From NCBI RefSeq assembly GCF_037044555.1, contig NZ_CP146276.1:1-64000 (forward strand): a stretch of 64,000 bases of DNA. Reading direction: 5' to 3'. The DNA is from Pelagibacterium nitratireducens. GTDB taxonomy: Bacteria > Pseudomonadota > Alphaproteobacteria > Rhizobiales > Devosiaceae. The notes under the pieces are model-generated. The model saw only the letters and a list, made by a program, of their open reading frames with translations, made no database searches and was not told the origin of the DNA. The translations under genes were made by a program, and so were the position numbers. Position 1 is the stretch's first letter, and each line of letters opens with the position of its first letter. Shown in pieces: positions 9,280 to 17,420 of this stretch.

Positions 9280-9613
9280 TTAGCGTCGCGACCCAACGCG
9301 AGTTCCGATCGAAGTCTGTCCAACGTTTTTGATGATGAAGCGGCTGCGCGGCAGAGCGGGCAACCTCGAATAGTCGATCCGGAGATCCTGCTCCGGCACA
9401 TCATACCCTATGCTTCTGGATAGAACCTCCGAAGCCTGCTTCATCAGCTCGATCGTGATCCACTCTCCTGGGCATCGGTGATGCATATGGTGATCGCCGC
9501 CGCCTGGAGGGATGAAGTTGAAGGAGCTCCTGTCCCAATCACCAAACCTTTCTGGCCGAAACGTTTCGAGTGTTTCCCATGAGCGTGCCTCATGATTCGT
9601 GCCGTAAATGTCA
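9280..9613 (-). pseudogene. Remnant of CYP152-type P450 (heme-binding end only)
   Basis: The minus strand reads IYGTNHEARSWET, then GGGDHHMHHRCPGEW and the rest of the C terminus, nearly identical to the last ~110 residues of the complete P450 at 40793-42073. Similarity starts at about 9613 and no upstream part of the gene is present. The heme Cys and its surroundings are intact, but without the I-helix and substrate site it cannot work. It is evidence that the CYP152 locus was once duplicated or split by rearrangement; a dead IS110 element lies just beyond it. Confidence 0.88.
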
Positions 9614-9717
9614 AACAGCCCTTTAATTGCGTGTGATAGTCAAGCCTGTTTACGTCTTTGCCGGGGTCATGGTCCTTTTCGAGGTCGTGCCTGATGTTGA
9701 TGTTCGGGTTCGGTGCC
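9614..9717. other. Junction DNA between P450 remnant and IS110
   Basis: No coding potential seen. This is where the P450 similarity ends and unrelated sequence begins, before the direct repeat that borders the IS110-like element. Confidence 0.4.
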
Positions 9718-9730
9718 TCACCGTATCCAA

Positions 9731-10955
9731 CGCAGTACGAATTTCGCCCGCCGCTGTTTGATCGAGGTCACCGCAACCACCGTCCTGGCGGGGACATCAC
9801 AGCCACACGCCATAACGGGCCTGTAATTGGAATAAGGGAAGCGGCTATCAGGCTTCTTGCTGTTTCCATTCGAAGGTGGTGCCATCGACCCAGATGCAGT
9901 GCAAAATCACAGCTAGTTTGCGTGCGACCGCCACCTGCGCCTTTTTCGCGTCCACCCCTTTGGCTAACCGCAGCCCCCACGCCTTAAGCGAACACCATTT
10001 CTTCGTGCGGTGAAGAAGCACGCTCGCTGCCTCGAACAGATACGTTCTTCGCAGTCGGTCACCCCAGCGCGAGACTCGGCCCGTAACGTCCTTATCGCCG
10101 GACTGCTTTCGTCTGGACGTCAGACCAAGGTAGGCACCAACAGAGGAAGCTGATTGGAATCGGGAAGGATCATCAATCGGGTGCTTGAAGGTCAGTGCGG
10201 TTACCACGCCGATTCCAGGGACCGTCATCAGACGCCGAACTGTTTCATCCTCGCGGGCAGACAACCGCACCGTACGATCCAGTTTCTCCTGTTCACGACA
10301 AACCTGTTCATGAATGTTGAGCAGCGGTGTAGTGACCAGTTGCAAAGCCTGATCCTCGCCCGTGAGCTCCTCGACACTTCGCCGGAATTGAGCACCTATC
10401 GCGCGTGGGAAAAGCAGTCCCTGTTCCTTCAGCAGCGATCTAATCTGGTTCTCGAGATCCCTACGAATGCTGACCAGTCGAGAACGCGTCACGAGCAGTG
10501 ATCGCACTTTCTGACTGGCCTCGCTTTTGACTGCCACCTCACAATACCAGCCTATGCGAATGAGCTCTGCCAGTCCACGAGCATCGTTTTCATCGCTCTT
10601 GTTCATTCGAACAGAGAGGGCGGCATGAGCGTGGCGGGCGTCAATGCAAACGACTGGCAAGCCAATAAGCTTAAGCTCGTGCCACAGCCAACTGGACATG
10701 GCACCCGTCTAGAAGCCGACGCGTTCAGCGTGTGGCGCCCGTTTGGCCAGAACCGCTGCCAAAGCCCCTGGATCTGATTTGGCTTGGCCCTGGAAAACCA
10801 GCCTGCCGGCCTCATCCACGACACAGATTGCAGTTTCTTCTGCGAAACGTCCAGCCCTACGTAGTGCTTCATGAGAATTTCCTCCTGGCTTATCAATCCC
10901 ATCTTTCCGACTGATAGAATGCCACCAACAGCAGCAATTACGTCACCGTATCCAA
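9731..10955 (-). mobile_element. IS110-family element, inactive
   Basis: The element is inferred from the transposase and from a 13-bp direct repeat TCACCGTATCCAA found at 9718-9730 and 10943-10955, which brackets about 1.2 kb. There are no clear terminal inverted repeats, as expected for the IS110 group, which recombines at short cores through a DEDD transposase. The exact ends are uncertain. About 80 bases lie upstream of the transposase and about 120 bases downstream; one of these would carry the guide (bridge) RNA in this family. Confidence 0.6.
9848..10872 (-). pseudogene. IS110-family transposase, frameshifted and interrupted
   Basis: It starts at ATG 10872 behind a strong AGGAGG site and reads [12 protein letters not shown], the start of the DEDD RNase H-like domain. 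One base is then missing after the Lys codons, near 10835, so the frame shifts. In the restored frame a TAG near 10711 replaces the usual Glu of GFETGAM. From 10699 the frame is intact: [21 protein letters not shown] and the C-terminal Transposase_20 domain with [12 protein letters not shown] and the Ser region around [14 protein letters not shown]. Two independent lesions mean no full-length transposase is made, although the 283-residue downstream part is open. Confidence 0.92.
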
Positions 10956-11098
10956 TATTGACCCCCGATCGGCGTCCAAAAATATTCCATGCCTACTGAC
11001 ATGGGGTGTGGGCTGCGGACTGTCAGGTTTTGAGCGGAAAAGGGGCAATTCTGCCGTGCCCAGGGAATGCCCTCGGCGATAGGGTCTGTGGGTCAGGT

Positions 11099-11509
11099 CT
11101 ATTGCTTTGCCGCCCGAAGGTCCTCAAATACGACGCATTCACGTCCAGGGCCGCCACAACAGACGGCGTCGCATTCAGCAACAAACCGTTGTAAGTCCCG
11201 CTCCAGCGCCTTGAGTTCGACCATCTTCTCCTGCACTTCCTTGAGATGGCCACGGGCTATGTCCCCGACTTCGCGGCAGTCCTTGTCGGGGCTGATCGAT
11301 AGCCCGGCGAGCAGGCGCACCCGGTCAATACTGAAGCCGAAATCACGACAGCGCCGAATGAAGGTGAGACGCTCCAGGTCCTCGGCTCCATAGGCACGCT
11401 GGCCGCTGGCCGTGCGCTCGGCTTCGGGCAGCAGGCCGATCTCCTCATAATATCGGACCGTGGGGGTAGTGACGCCAGCGGCTTTAGCCAGCTTGCCAAT
11501 GGTGAACAT
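11099..11509 (-). CDS. MerR-family metal-responsive regulator
   Basis: 136 residues. The N-terminal winged HTH reads FTIGKLAKAAGVTTPTVRYY; a dimerisation helix follows; the C terminus has the thiol cluster ECDAVCCGGPGREC (about 112-126), which is a plausible soft-metal site. The start at 11509 (MFTIGKLA) matches the family; a longer start five codons upstream is open. It is divergent from the two cysteine-rich genes at 11.6-12.3 kb with a MerR-type promoter in between, so it most likely activates them. The inducer cannot be read from sequence; Hg, Cu, Au, Zn or Cd are all possible for such clusters. Confidence 0.9.
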   Translation of the reverse strand: MFTIGKLAKAAGVTTPTVRYYEEIGLLPEAERTASGQRAYGAEDLERLTFIRRCRDFGFSIDRVRLLAGLSISPDKDCREVGDIARGHLKEVQEKMVELKALERDLQRFVAECDAVCCGGPGRECVVFEDLRAAKQ

Positions 11510-11529
11510 GGTGATCCTCAGCAACGCGC

Positions 11530-11560
11530 TTGACCCTCAAGTTACTTGAAGGAATAAGTT
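11530..11560 (+). promoter_or_regulatory. MerR-type promoter with 19-bp spacer and CCTCAAGTTACTTGAAGG box
   Basis: Minus-35 TTGACC (11530-11535), a 19-base spacer and minus-10 TAAGTT (11555-11560). The spacer contains the near-perfect palindrome CCTCAAGTTACTTGAAGG (11535-11552). A 19-20 bp spacer with a central palindrome is the hallmark of MerR-activated promoters. It points rightward to the gene at 11593. Confidence 0.82.
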
Positions 11561-11592
11561 GGTGTCCATCTTGACTTAAAAGGAGATGGAAA

Positions 11593-11967
11593 TTGACCAC
11601 ACAAGATGCATGCTGCTCCTCCTGCGCAGCGTCCGTCCGTTCTCACGAAACGGCTCTGGCGGTCGCCTGCATACTCAACTCATGTGATTTCGAGGATCGG
11701 CTCGCTGGTATCCGCAACCTGTCTTACCGGCACTTGCTGTCGAGTCGTCGTGAACCCTTGGCGTTGCACCTGACTTACGCGATAGCTGCACGGGCCGAGG
11801 TCGAGGATATCGTCGCCAAAGAGGCAGAGTGTTGCCCCTTTCTCGGCTTCGACCTGGAAGTGGGTGAGATCGTGCAGCTGAGCATCACCGTCCCGGAGAA
11901 CGCTGCTTCGACAGCCGACGAGCTATTCGCCCATTTCGCTCCAGAATTGGCGAGGACGACGGCATGA
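11593..11967 (+). CDS. Cysteine-rich cytosolic protein with ECCPFL motif
   Basis: 124 residues starting at TTG 11593, eight bases behind AGGAG; no in-frame ATG is near. Cysteines are grouped: DACCSSCAAS at the N terminus, one near residue 27 and one near 31, and AECCPFLGF near residue 78. There is no signal peptide or membrane segment. I recognise the ECCPFL pattern as recurring in small proteins next to mercury-type MerR regulators but know no proven function. A metal-binding or metal-handing role is inferred from the cysteines, the MerR promoter and the overlap (ATGA) with the membrane protein that follows. Confidence 0.78.
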   Translation: MTTQDACCSSCAASVRSHETALAVACILNSCDFEDRLAGIRNLSYRHLLSSRREPLALHLTYAIAARAEVEDIVAKEAECCPFLGFDLEVGEIVQLSITVPENAASTADELFAHFAPELARTTA

Positions 11968-12254
11968 AGATGAACAATACCGTAAAAGGTGCCGCCGCCA
12001 CCGGCGGTCTCGCCGTCGCTGCATGTGCCGTCTGCTGCGCTCCGCTTATAGCTGCCCCCGTGCTGGGGCTAATGGCAGCCAGCGGGATAGGTTTAGCCGT
12101 AGCCGGACAAATCGGCATCGCCTTGCTGCTGACAGCAGGGGTGGGAAGTTATGTCTGGTATCGCCATCACAAGCGAAAGCAGGCTGCGTCATCCTCCTGC
12201 GGATGCGGTCCCACCAGTGCCTGCAAGACGAGCGGCGCGCCGTTCAGCAGCTGA
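11964..12254 (+). CDS. MerF/MerT-like small Cys-rich membrane protein
   Basis: 96 residues with two membrane helices (about 12-38 and 44-66). The first helix contains CAVCCAPLIAAP, similar to the vicinal-Cys helix of mercuric transport proteins such as MerF and MerT; the cytosolic tail carries SSCGCGPTSAC. The layout suggests passing a thiophilic metal from the membrane cysteines to the tail. It is overlapped with the ECCPFL protein and lies under the MerR promoter at 11530. No mercuric reductase is adjacent. Assignment as a Hg transporter is only a hypothesis. Confidence 0.75.
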   Translation: MKMNNTVKGAAATGGLAVAACAVCCAPLIAAPVLGLMAASGIGLAVAGQIGIALLLTAGVGSYVWYRHHKRKQAASSSCGCGPTSACKTSGAPFSS

Positions 12255-12385
12255 TACACCTCGCCGTAAAATGAGACGGCCATGCCCCGACGCGACTACC
12301 GCAATTACCTATCTCGGCGCGCCGGGGATTTGTCGTGGAACCTGAAAGCGAGTGACATTGACGTGCGTAGTGCCGCTCGATAAAC

Positions 12386-12419
12386 ATCAATTCAATAAAA
12401 CATGAAATGTTGAATTGAT
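12386..12419. promoter_or_regulatory. Inverted repeat operator before arsR
   Basis: ATCAATTCAA at 12386-12395 is mirrored exactly by TTGAATTGAT at 12410-12419, with the smaller palindrome AACAT-GAA-ATGTT at 12399-12411 inside. The right arm touches the ATG at 12420. AT-rich inverted repeats are typical ArsR-family binding sites, so autoregulation is likely. No Shine-Dalgarno sequence fits between it and the start codon. Confidence 0.75.
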
Positions 12420-12785
12420 ATGATCGAAGAAAATGCGCTCGCAGGGTTTGCTGCTCTTTCACACACAGACCGCCTTCGCATTGTGCGCATGTTGGTCGTG
12501 GCCGGCGCCGACGGCATGGCCGCCGGCGCTATTGCCGGCGCGCTTGATGATGCGCCGCCATCACGCGTTTCCTTCCATCTCAAGGAATTGGAACACGCCG
12601 GGCTCGTGCGGGGGCGACGGGATGGAAAGTCGATCATCTATAGTGCCCATTGGCCTGCACTTTCCGATCTCGTCGCCTTTCTCATGCACGACTGCTGCGA
12701 GGGCCACTGCAAATATTGCGATCAAGCGATTGCCCTATTCGCGAAATGCGAGGGCCGCCCAACCGGGCCGATCCGCTGCGATTAG
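12420..12785 (+). CDS. ArsR-family repressor
   Basis: 121 residues with the winged HTH of ArsR (ALSHTDRLRIVRML, then SRVSFHLKELEHAGLV and the wing RRDGKSIIYSA). The C terminus has HDCCEGHCKYC, a Cys/His cluster that could sense As(III)/Sb(III) or another thiophile. It is followed nine bases later by a BASS-type transporter, a pairing common for ArsR-controlled export. Because the operator abuts the ATG, translation may be leaderless. Confidence 0.9.
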   Translation: MIEENALAGFAALSHTDRLRIVRMLVVAGADGMAAGAIAGALDDAPPSRVSFHLKELEHAGLVRGRRDGKSIIYSAHWPALSDLVAFLMHDCCEGHCKYCDQAIALFAKCEGRPTGPIRCD

Positions 12786-12793
12786 GACTGTTC

Positions 12794-13753
12794 ATGCAAA
12801 GAACCCTCGCTTTCGTTGAAAACAACCTCCTGCTCCTGGCCATCGCGACCGCCGCGCTCGGGCTGCTAGTGCCTTCGGTAGGGATCATCCTTGAAAGCGG
12901 CATAAGCCCGCTTCTGGCCCTGCTGATGCTGGTCATCAGCCTGACCTTTGACGCTCATGCCGTGAAGCTGGTTTTCAAGAAGCCGAGCCGGCAGCTGTGG
13001 GCGCTCGGACTCGTCTATGGTCCCATGTCGCTCGCCGGCTGGCTTACGGGACGCCTATTCTTCGGGTCGGGACCGTTGGCAGCCGGTCAAACCCTTGTGG
13101 GAACTCTGCCGACTGACGTTTCCGCGCCGCTGCTGGTTCTACTGGCGCGCGGCAATGTAGCCCTCGCGGCTGTCCTCAATGCCGTCAACACGGTGCTTTC
13201 GCCGTTCATCGTGCCGATCCTTTTTCTGCTTCTCACCGGCATTGAGCTGCAAGTTCCCATCGGTGCGGTCATCATGGAACTGGTGCTGATCGTGGTGGTG
13301 CCGACAGTGGTCGGGGTTTACCTGCGCACGCGATACCCCGAACGTGTCGGCCGACACGATGGCCTTTATCCGTCTCTTGGCTCGGTACTCTATCTTCTCC
13401 TGCTTCTCGCGGTCGTTGGTCCAAACGCTGAAACAATCCTCGGCTATGGCTGGTTTGCTTTCATAATCGCACTGGCTGCGCTCACGCTGAACCTGATCGG
13501 CTATGCAGTCGGGTCCATTGCAAAGGTCTTTGTGGCCGACCGGCAAGAACTGATCGCCTACCTATTCACGGTGAGCAAAAAGGAGTTTTCCATTGCAGCG
13601 GCGTTCGTAGTGGCATCTGGTTTGCCCTCTGAAGTCGCCGTGCCTGCCGCCTTTTTCGCCGTGATCCAGATGATTACGTCACCCATCGCCGCGAAGATAT
13701 TGGCTGCTCGAAGCGAGTCCAATGAGGCATCCCCCACCGTGTCTAACGGATGA
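12794..13753 (+). CDS. BASS-family (bile acid:sodium symporter-like) transporter
   Basis: 319 residues with about ten hydrophobic helices and the inverted-repeat fold of the BASS/ACR3 superfamily. Blocks include LVISLTFDAHAVKLVF, GTLPTDVSAPLLVLLA and AYLFTVSKKEFSIAAAF (the equivalent of the conserved E/K region). ACR3 arsenite carriers belong to the same superfamily but normally show a conserved Cys that I do not see, so arsenite export is not certain. Start at ATG 12794, directly downstream of arsR and certainly in the same operon. Confidence 0.86.
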   Translation: MQRTLAFVENNLLLLAIATAALGLLVPSVGIILESGISPLLALLMLVISLTFDAHAVKLVFKKPSRQLWALGLVYGPMSLAGWLTGRLFFGSGPLAAGQTLVGTLPTDVSAPLLVLLARGNVALAAVLNAVNTVLSPFIVPILFLLLTGIELQVPIGAVIMELVLIVVVPTVVGVYLRTRYPERVGRHDGLYPSLGSVLYLLLLLAVVGPNAETILGYGWFAFIIALAALTLNLIGYAVGSIAKVFVADRQELIAYLFTVSKKEFSIAAAFVVASGLPSEVAVPAAFFAVIQMITSPIAAKILAARSESNEASPTVSNG

Positions 13754-14088
13754 ATCGGCGCAATTGCCATGGCAGGTTTCCGAACTCCGGATGTCTGAGA
13801 TGGGCTGCAAACGGGACAACTGCATGCGGTTGTGTGCTTCACGAAACCCTACGGCGGTCAACGGCGGGGTTGGGGACTTTCGGATAAGCCGTGCTGCCCC
13901 ATCGGGTTACCGCCCCTGCATGCCCCTCTGGGCGCATAGCGGTAGTCACATAACCCCTTCTGATAGTTGCCCACCTCAATGCCGCACTGGAACGGCATTC
14001 ATTGGTCTGGACAACTGGGGTGAACGTATTGGGAGCTTACCTGATTTGTGCTACACGCACGCGTGATCTTGAAGAATGAGATTACGGC
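13754..14088. other. Intergenic stretch, nothing recognised
   Basis: About 330 bases between the transporter and the response regulator. No gene, repeat or clear terminator was seen. Confidence 0.5.
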
Positions 14089-14463
14089 ATGAACGCAGCC
14101 GAAAGCACGACCATCCTGATCGTCGAAGACGAAATTTTAATCCTTATCGATCTCGCGATGAGCTTGAGGAGCGCTGGATTTGACGTTTTAGAGGCGTCCA
14201 GTGCCGACGCGGCCATTGAGCTGCTGGAAAAGCATCCAGAAATTCGAGCCGTCATTACCGACATCGATATGCCGGGCTCGATGAACGGTCTGGCACTAGC
14301 GCACGCGGTGTTTGAGAAATGGCCCCCTTGCCGCCTCATCGTCGTATCGGGACACCATTTTGTCTCAATCGAAGAGCTGCCGAGTGGCGCCCGCTTCTTT
14401 TCCAAACCGGCTGATCCAATCGTGCTCAACTCAGCATTGGAAGAAATGGGTGTCGCTGCCTGA
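14089..14463 (+). CDS. Single-domain response regulator
   Basis: 124 residues made of a receiver domain only. The acidic pocket is VEDE (residues 12-15), the phospho-acceptor lies in ITDIDMPG near residue 63, the Ser of VVSG follows, and the Lys is in FFSKPAD near residue 105. There is no DNA-binding output, so it works by protein contact. It converges with the HisKA_2 kinase at 14471-15616, separated by only seven bases, which suggests a pair. Confidence 0.92.
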   Translation: MNAAESTTILIVEDEILILIDLAMSLRSAGFDVLEASSADAAIELLEKHPEIRAVITDIDMPGSMNGLALAHAVFEKWPPCRLIVVSGHHFVSIEELPSGARFFSKPADPIVLNSALEEMGVAA

Positions 14464-14470
14464 CAAATGG

Positions 14471-15616
14471 TCAGCTGTCAGGAAACTCCATTTCCAAAAT
14501 TGTTCCGGCACCCGATGAGGTAAATCGTGGTTCTCCACCTATCTGCCGGGCCAGCCCCTCGATGAGCTGCATGCCTGTGCCTTTGTGGCTCGTAGCGGAA
14601 TCTTCTGGAAGGCCCGTGCCATTGTCGGAAAGGTGTAAAAGAAGGTTGCCTCCTTCAGTCCGCGTGATCCTGATGGCGATTTCGCCTTGCCCATCGTCGT
14701 CGTCGAATGCGTATTTGAAGCTATTGGTAACAAACTCATTGACGATGAGGCCGAGCGGCATCGCCGTATCGGTGGCAAGGCCGACATCGTCGATGTCGAT
14801 GCTCAATGAAACGCCTTTCACTGCCTCTTCATGAAGATTGCGAAGACCCTCAACAAGCTTTGACACATACTCGCGCATGCACAGGCTCTCGAACGCATCA
14901 GTGGCGTAAAGCTGCTCGTGAACGAGCCTTAGCGTTTCAACCCTCGCCTCAACTACTTTCAGAGCTTCGCGGGTTTCGTCGGAGTTGGCCTCGCGGACCT
15001 TGGTGCGCACGAGGCTACCGATGGCTCCAATGTTGTTTTTAATGCGATGCTCCAGCTCACGCAGCAGTCTCTGGTTCTTGCTGAGGGACTCCTGCAACGA
15101 GTGGACCTTGTGCAGCCGGTCAATGACCGGGCCAAGAAACATCGCATAGGTGCGCACGAAATCGATGTCTTCCTGGCTGAAGTCGCGTTCTTCGAGACTA
15201 TCGACTTGCAGTAGCCCATATACGATCGCACCCGGCAGAAGTATTGGAACGTTTATGGTCGCAACCACCCCAGCGTTCCGCATGAATTTTGGACGCTCAT
15301 ATTTTGTGTCGGTGGCGATGTTGGTCGTTGTAATGGGCCGGCGCTGTTCAATCGCCTGGCCTTCGGCAGTCTTGTCTCCAAAGGGGAAGCGGGTGCTCCC
15401 AACGATCCCTGGTTCCCAACCGACGCCTGCCTTAACGAGCACCTGGTCGCCGCCGGGAGTGATCTCCAGAATTTTTGCAAGGTTAGTGCCAAGCGCTCGC
15501 CCCACCAGGTGGCAGGCTTGGCTTAAAACCTCCAGCAGGTGATCGCTCCGAAGGGCGAGTTCCCCAAAATCTCCTAGCGCCTTTTGGCGCTCAATATACT
15601 GTTCTCGATTTGGCAT
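14471..15616 (-). CDS. GAF / HisKA_2 sensor histidine kinase
   Basis: 381 cytosolic residues. A GAF domain occupies about 20-170, then a coiled segment, then the HisKA_2 phospho-acceptor LRELEHRIKNNIGAIGSL (His near residue 194), and an HATPase_c domain with the N-box LIVNEFVTNSFKYAF and the G-box DNGTGLPED and GTGMQLIEGL. This kinase class is typical of alphaproteobacteria, where it feeds single-domain regulators and general-stress circuits. No membrane segments are present. It faces the response regulator at 14089. Confidence 0.92.
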   Translation of the reverse strand: MPNREQYIERQKALGDFGELALRSDHLLEVLSQACHLVGRALGTNLAKILEITPGGDQVLVKAGVGWEPGIVGSTRFPFGDKTAEGQAIEQRRPITTTNIATDTKYERPKFMRNAGVVATINVPILLPGAIVYGLLQVDSLEERDFSQEDIDFVRTYAMFLGPVIDRLHKVHSLQESLSKNQRLLRELEHRIKNNIGAIGSLVRTKVREANSDETREALKVVEARVETLRLVHEQLYATDAFESLCMREYVSKLVEGLRNLHEEAVKGVSLSIDIDDVGLATDTAMPLGLIVNEFVTNSFKYAFDDDDGQGEIAIRITRTEGGNLLLHLSDNGTGLPEDSATSHKGTGMQLIEGLARQIGGEPRFTSSGAGTILEMEFPDS

Positions 15617-15739
15617 AACTCACCCCCGCAACATTTTTTCAGCTAACCATAAATTAACGGCCCCTAAAAGGATCATCCCGGTTGAACGACAAGTTCGACC
15701 ATTCCAAGACCACCTTGGTGCGGGAACCACTCCCGCCAA

Positions 15740-15757
15740 TTGATCATTGTTGATCAA
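15740..15757. promoter_or_regulatory. Palindrome TTGATCA-N4-TGATCAA
   Basis: A perfect 7-bp inverted repeat (15740-15746 and 15751-15757) about 15 bases upstream of the broken mgtC. It could be a regulator site for that gene; no regulator is adjacent. Confidence 0.45.
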
Positions 15758-15772
15758 CAACGAGAGTGTTTG

Positions 15773-16342
15773 ATGACCGAAGTCGAAATCGTCATGCGGC
15801 TTGGCTTGGCCGTTGCAGGCGGGATATTTCTCGGCCTTGATCGCGAATTGCGCGGCATCTCGGCGGCATCCGCACCCATGGAATTGTGGCACTGAGTTCG
15901 GCGGCAATCACGGTATCAGCACTTTTGCTGTTTGACAGCCTCAACGCCAGCGGAAATGCGCAGAGCATCTCCTTTGCGTGTGGTGCAGGGCCTGGCTCAG
16001 GCCATCGGGTTTATTGCCGCCGGCGCAATTTTTGTCGCACGAGGCGATGTTCATAACCTTACCTCGGCGGCAAACCTGTGGCTGGCGGCAGCAATAGGAA
16101 TTGCTGCTGGTGCCGGCCAATACGTTCTATTTGGGGCGGCACTCATCCTCGGTATTGTGCTGATCACGGTGGTGCGGCTGGCAGAGCGCCTTTTGCCGGG
16201 CAATAGCAAATCCGAAAGCAAAACCATTCCGGACACGATGGCTACTCCGATGAATAAAGATGGCACCGACAAAGCTCCCGTGCAAAAATCAGCAGACGCC
16301 CAAGCGACCAACACTGCAAACATCAGGAAAAAGCGGCGATAA
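15773..16342 (+). pseudogene. MgtC/SapB-family membrane protein, frameshifted
   Basis: The start at 15773 reads MTEVEIVMRLGLAVAGGIFLGLDRELRG, the family N terminus with the conserved acidic DRE. The frame is lost near 15865; the next frame continues HGIVALSSAAITVSALLLFDSLN. A second shift lies near 15960, after which LRVVQGLAQAIGFIAAGAIFVARG and the last two helices follow to 16342. MgtC-like proteins act in Mg2+/acid stress or modulate ATP synthase. Two lesions make it a pseudogene, unless they are sequencing errors; the downstream part is open from 15932. Confidence 0.82.
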
Positions 16343-16372
16343 AACAATGGCGAAGGACACCAGTAGATAGCT

Positions 16373-16732
16373 ATGGACAAGAACCCGTTTGCAGGCAGAA
16401 AAATACTGATCGTCGAGGACGATTACATGATCGTCATCGACCTAATTCATCAATTGGAGCAGTTGGGTGCTCACATAATCGGTCCTGCCAGCAGCAATGA
16501 ACAGGCGCTGAGGTTGATCGCAGAAACCGCATCCCTCGGTGGCGCGGTTCTCGATCTCAAAGTCAGTGGTGAAATGTCCGTGCCGGTAGCGGATGCGCTT
16601 TCGGAGAAGGGCATACGTTTTGTCTTCGCCACCGGCACGAATGCAAACGAGGTCCCAAAGAAATTTGCCCACGTTCCATTCTACGGCAAACCGGTGTCCA
16701 TCCTTGAGATAGCGCAGGCCCTTTCGGTGTAG
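16373..16732 (+). CDS. Single-domain response regulator
   Basis: 119 residues, receiver only. The acidic pocket is VEDDY (about 15-19), the acceptor Asp is in AVLDLKVSG near residue 60, the Thr/Ser position is FATGTN and the Lys is in FYGKPVS near residue 105. The alphaproteobacterial type with GPASSNEQAL resembles regulators paired with HWE/HisKA_2 kinases. It may share the kinase at 14.5-15.6 kb with the regulator at 14089; this is inferred from family and proximity. Confidence 0.9.
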   Translation: MDKNPFAGRKILIVEDDYMIVIDLIHQLEQLGAHIIGPASSNEQALRLIAETASLGGAVLDLKVSGEMSVPVADALSEKGIRFVFATGTNANEVPKKFAHVPFYGKPVSILEIAQALSV

Positions 16733-16761
16733 CTGAATGCAAGGGCCTGCAGCGCTAGTGA

Positions 16762-16785
16762 AGCACCGAGTTGCTCGACGGTGCT
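16762..16785 (+). terminator. Possible stem-loop after response regulator
   Basis: AGCACCG (16762-16768) pairs with CGGTGCT (16779-16785) across a 10-base loop, about 30 bases after the stop. There is no T-run, so termination would need Rho or be weak. Confidence 0.35.
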
Positions 16786-16829
16786 AGATAGCCCTTTCCG
16801 CTTTGTACGCTCGGGCACTTGGGGCAAGG

Positions 16830-16864
16830 CCAGAGAGCTATAGCCATTGGCTATAGCTCTCTGG
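16830..16864. repeat. Perfect 16-bp inverted repeat (hairpin)
   Basis: CCAGAGAGCTATAGCC (16830-16845), loop ATT, then GGCTATAGCTCTCTGG (16849-16864). The recombinase debris begins immediately afterwards. Without a T-run it is not a classic terminator; a recombination site or a palindromised junction is more likely. Confidence 0.75.
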
Positions 16865-17082
16865 TGCCACGCGAGGTCGCCCGCTTGCTCAACACGACGA
16901 CCACTCTCAAGCATCAGACCGCGCTGTCGGTGGCCTATGGTGCGGGATTGCGCGTCGGCGAAGTTGCGCTGCTCAAGGTGCGCGATATCGACAGCGAGCG
17001 ATCCGGGTCGAGCGGGGCAAAGGCGGACGATAACGCAATGCCATGCTCTCGCCCGATCTGCTTACCCTATTGCGCCAGTGGG
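16865..17082 (+). pseudogene. Fragment of IS91-associated tyrosine recombinase
   Basis: The plus strand reads LVPREVARLLNTTTTLKHQ, then AYGAGLRVGEVALLKVRDID, matching the start of the catalytic domain of XerD-like integrases; the first catalytic Arg lies in the GLRVGE box. A frameshift near 17030 is needed to continue into MLSPDLLTLLRQW. The rest of the domain, with the HxxR box and the Tyr, is missing. Such recombinases are found just upstream of IS91-family transposases. Confidence 0.78.
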
Positions 17083-17420
17083 CACTGTTCCAGCGCCTGT
17101 TCCTGACCCGGCTGCTCGAACTCCATGGTGCCGGAAAGCTCGTCTTCTTCGGCAAAGCTGGCGAGTCTCAGCGACCGGCGTGTCTTTCTGCGCCACCTTG
17201 CGCCCGTCCGAAGGAAGCGTTGGGTTGTTTATGCCAAGGCGCCCTTCGCCGGACCTGAAGCCGTTCTCGCCTATCTCTCGCGCTACACCCTCCGCGTAGC
17301 GATCTCGAACAGCCGCCTTATTGCCTTCGACCAGACCAGCGTCACCTTCCGATACAAGAATTACCGCTGCTCCGGCGCCGACCGGCAGCAGGTGATGACC
17401 ATTGCCGCAGACGAGTTCAT
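17083..17420 (+). pseudogene. Fragment of IS91-family transposase
   Basis: The sequence continues in frame from the recombinase fragment as FQRLFLTRLLELHGAGKLVFFG. After a frameshift near 17150 it reads RRVFLRHLAPVRRKRWVVYAK, PFAGPEAVLAYLSRYT and VAISNSRLIAFDQT, the conserved core of IS91 transposases (Y2 HUH nucleases). It ends after ADEFI where DoxX-like sequence starts on the other strand. An internal deletion has fused the recombinase and transposase genes. Confidence 0.82.

Larger units (their letters stand above)
9718..10955. repeat. 13-bp direct repeat flanking the IS110 element
   Basis: TCACCGTATCCAA occurs at 9718-9730 and again at 10943-10955. It may be the duplicated target/core of the insertion, or part of the element end plus target. 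Confidence 0.6.

Noticed and set aside
11530..11552. SoxR box
   Set aside because: CCTCAAGTTACTTGAAGG resembles SoxR sites, but the divergent regulator lacks the SoxR iron-sulfur CxxCxC pattern and carries a CC/C metal-type cluster, so a metal-sensing MerR is more likely.
12794..13753. ACR3 arsenite exporter
   Set aside because: It is in the same superfamily and next to arsR, but the length and motifs fit the BASS group better, and I could not find the conserved ACR3 Cys.
15600..15770. EcfG-type general stress promoter near the kinase and mgtC
   Set aside because: GGAA-type and CGTT-type elements occur but not at the 15-17 base spacing expected.
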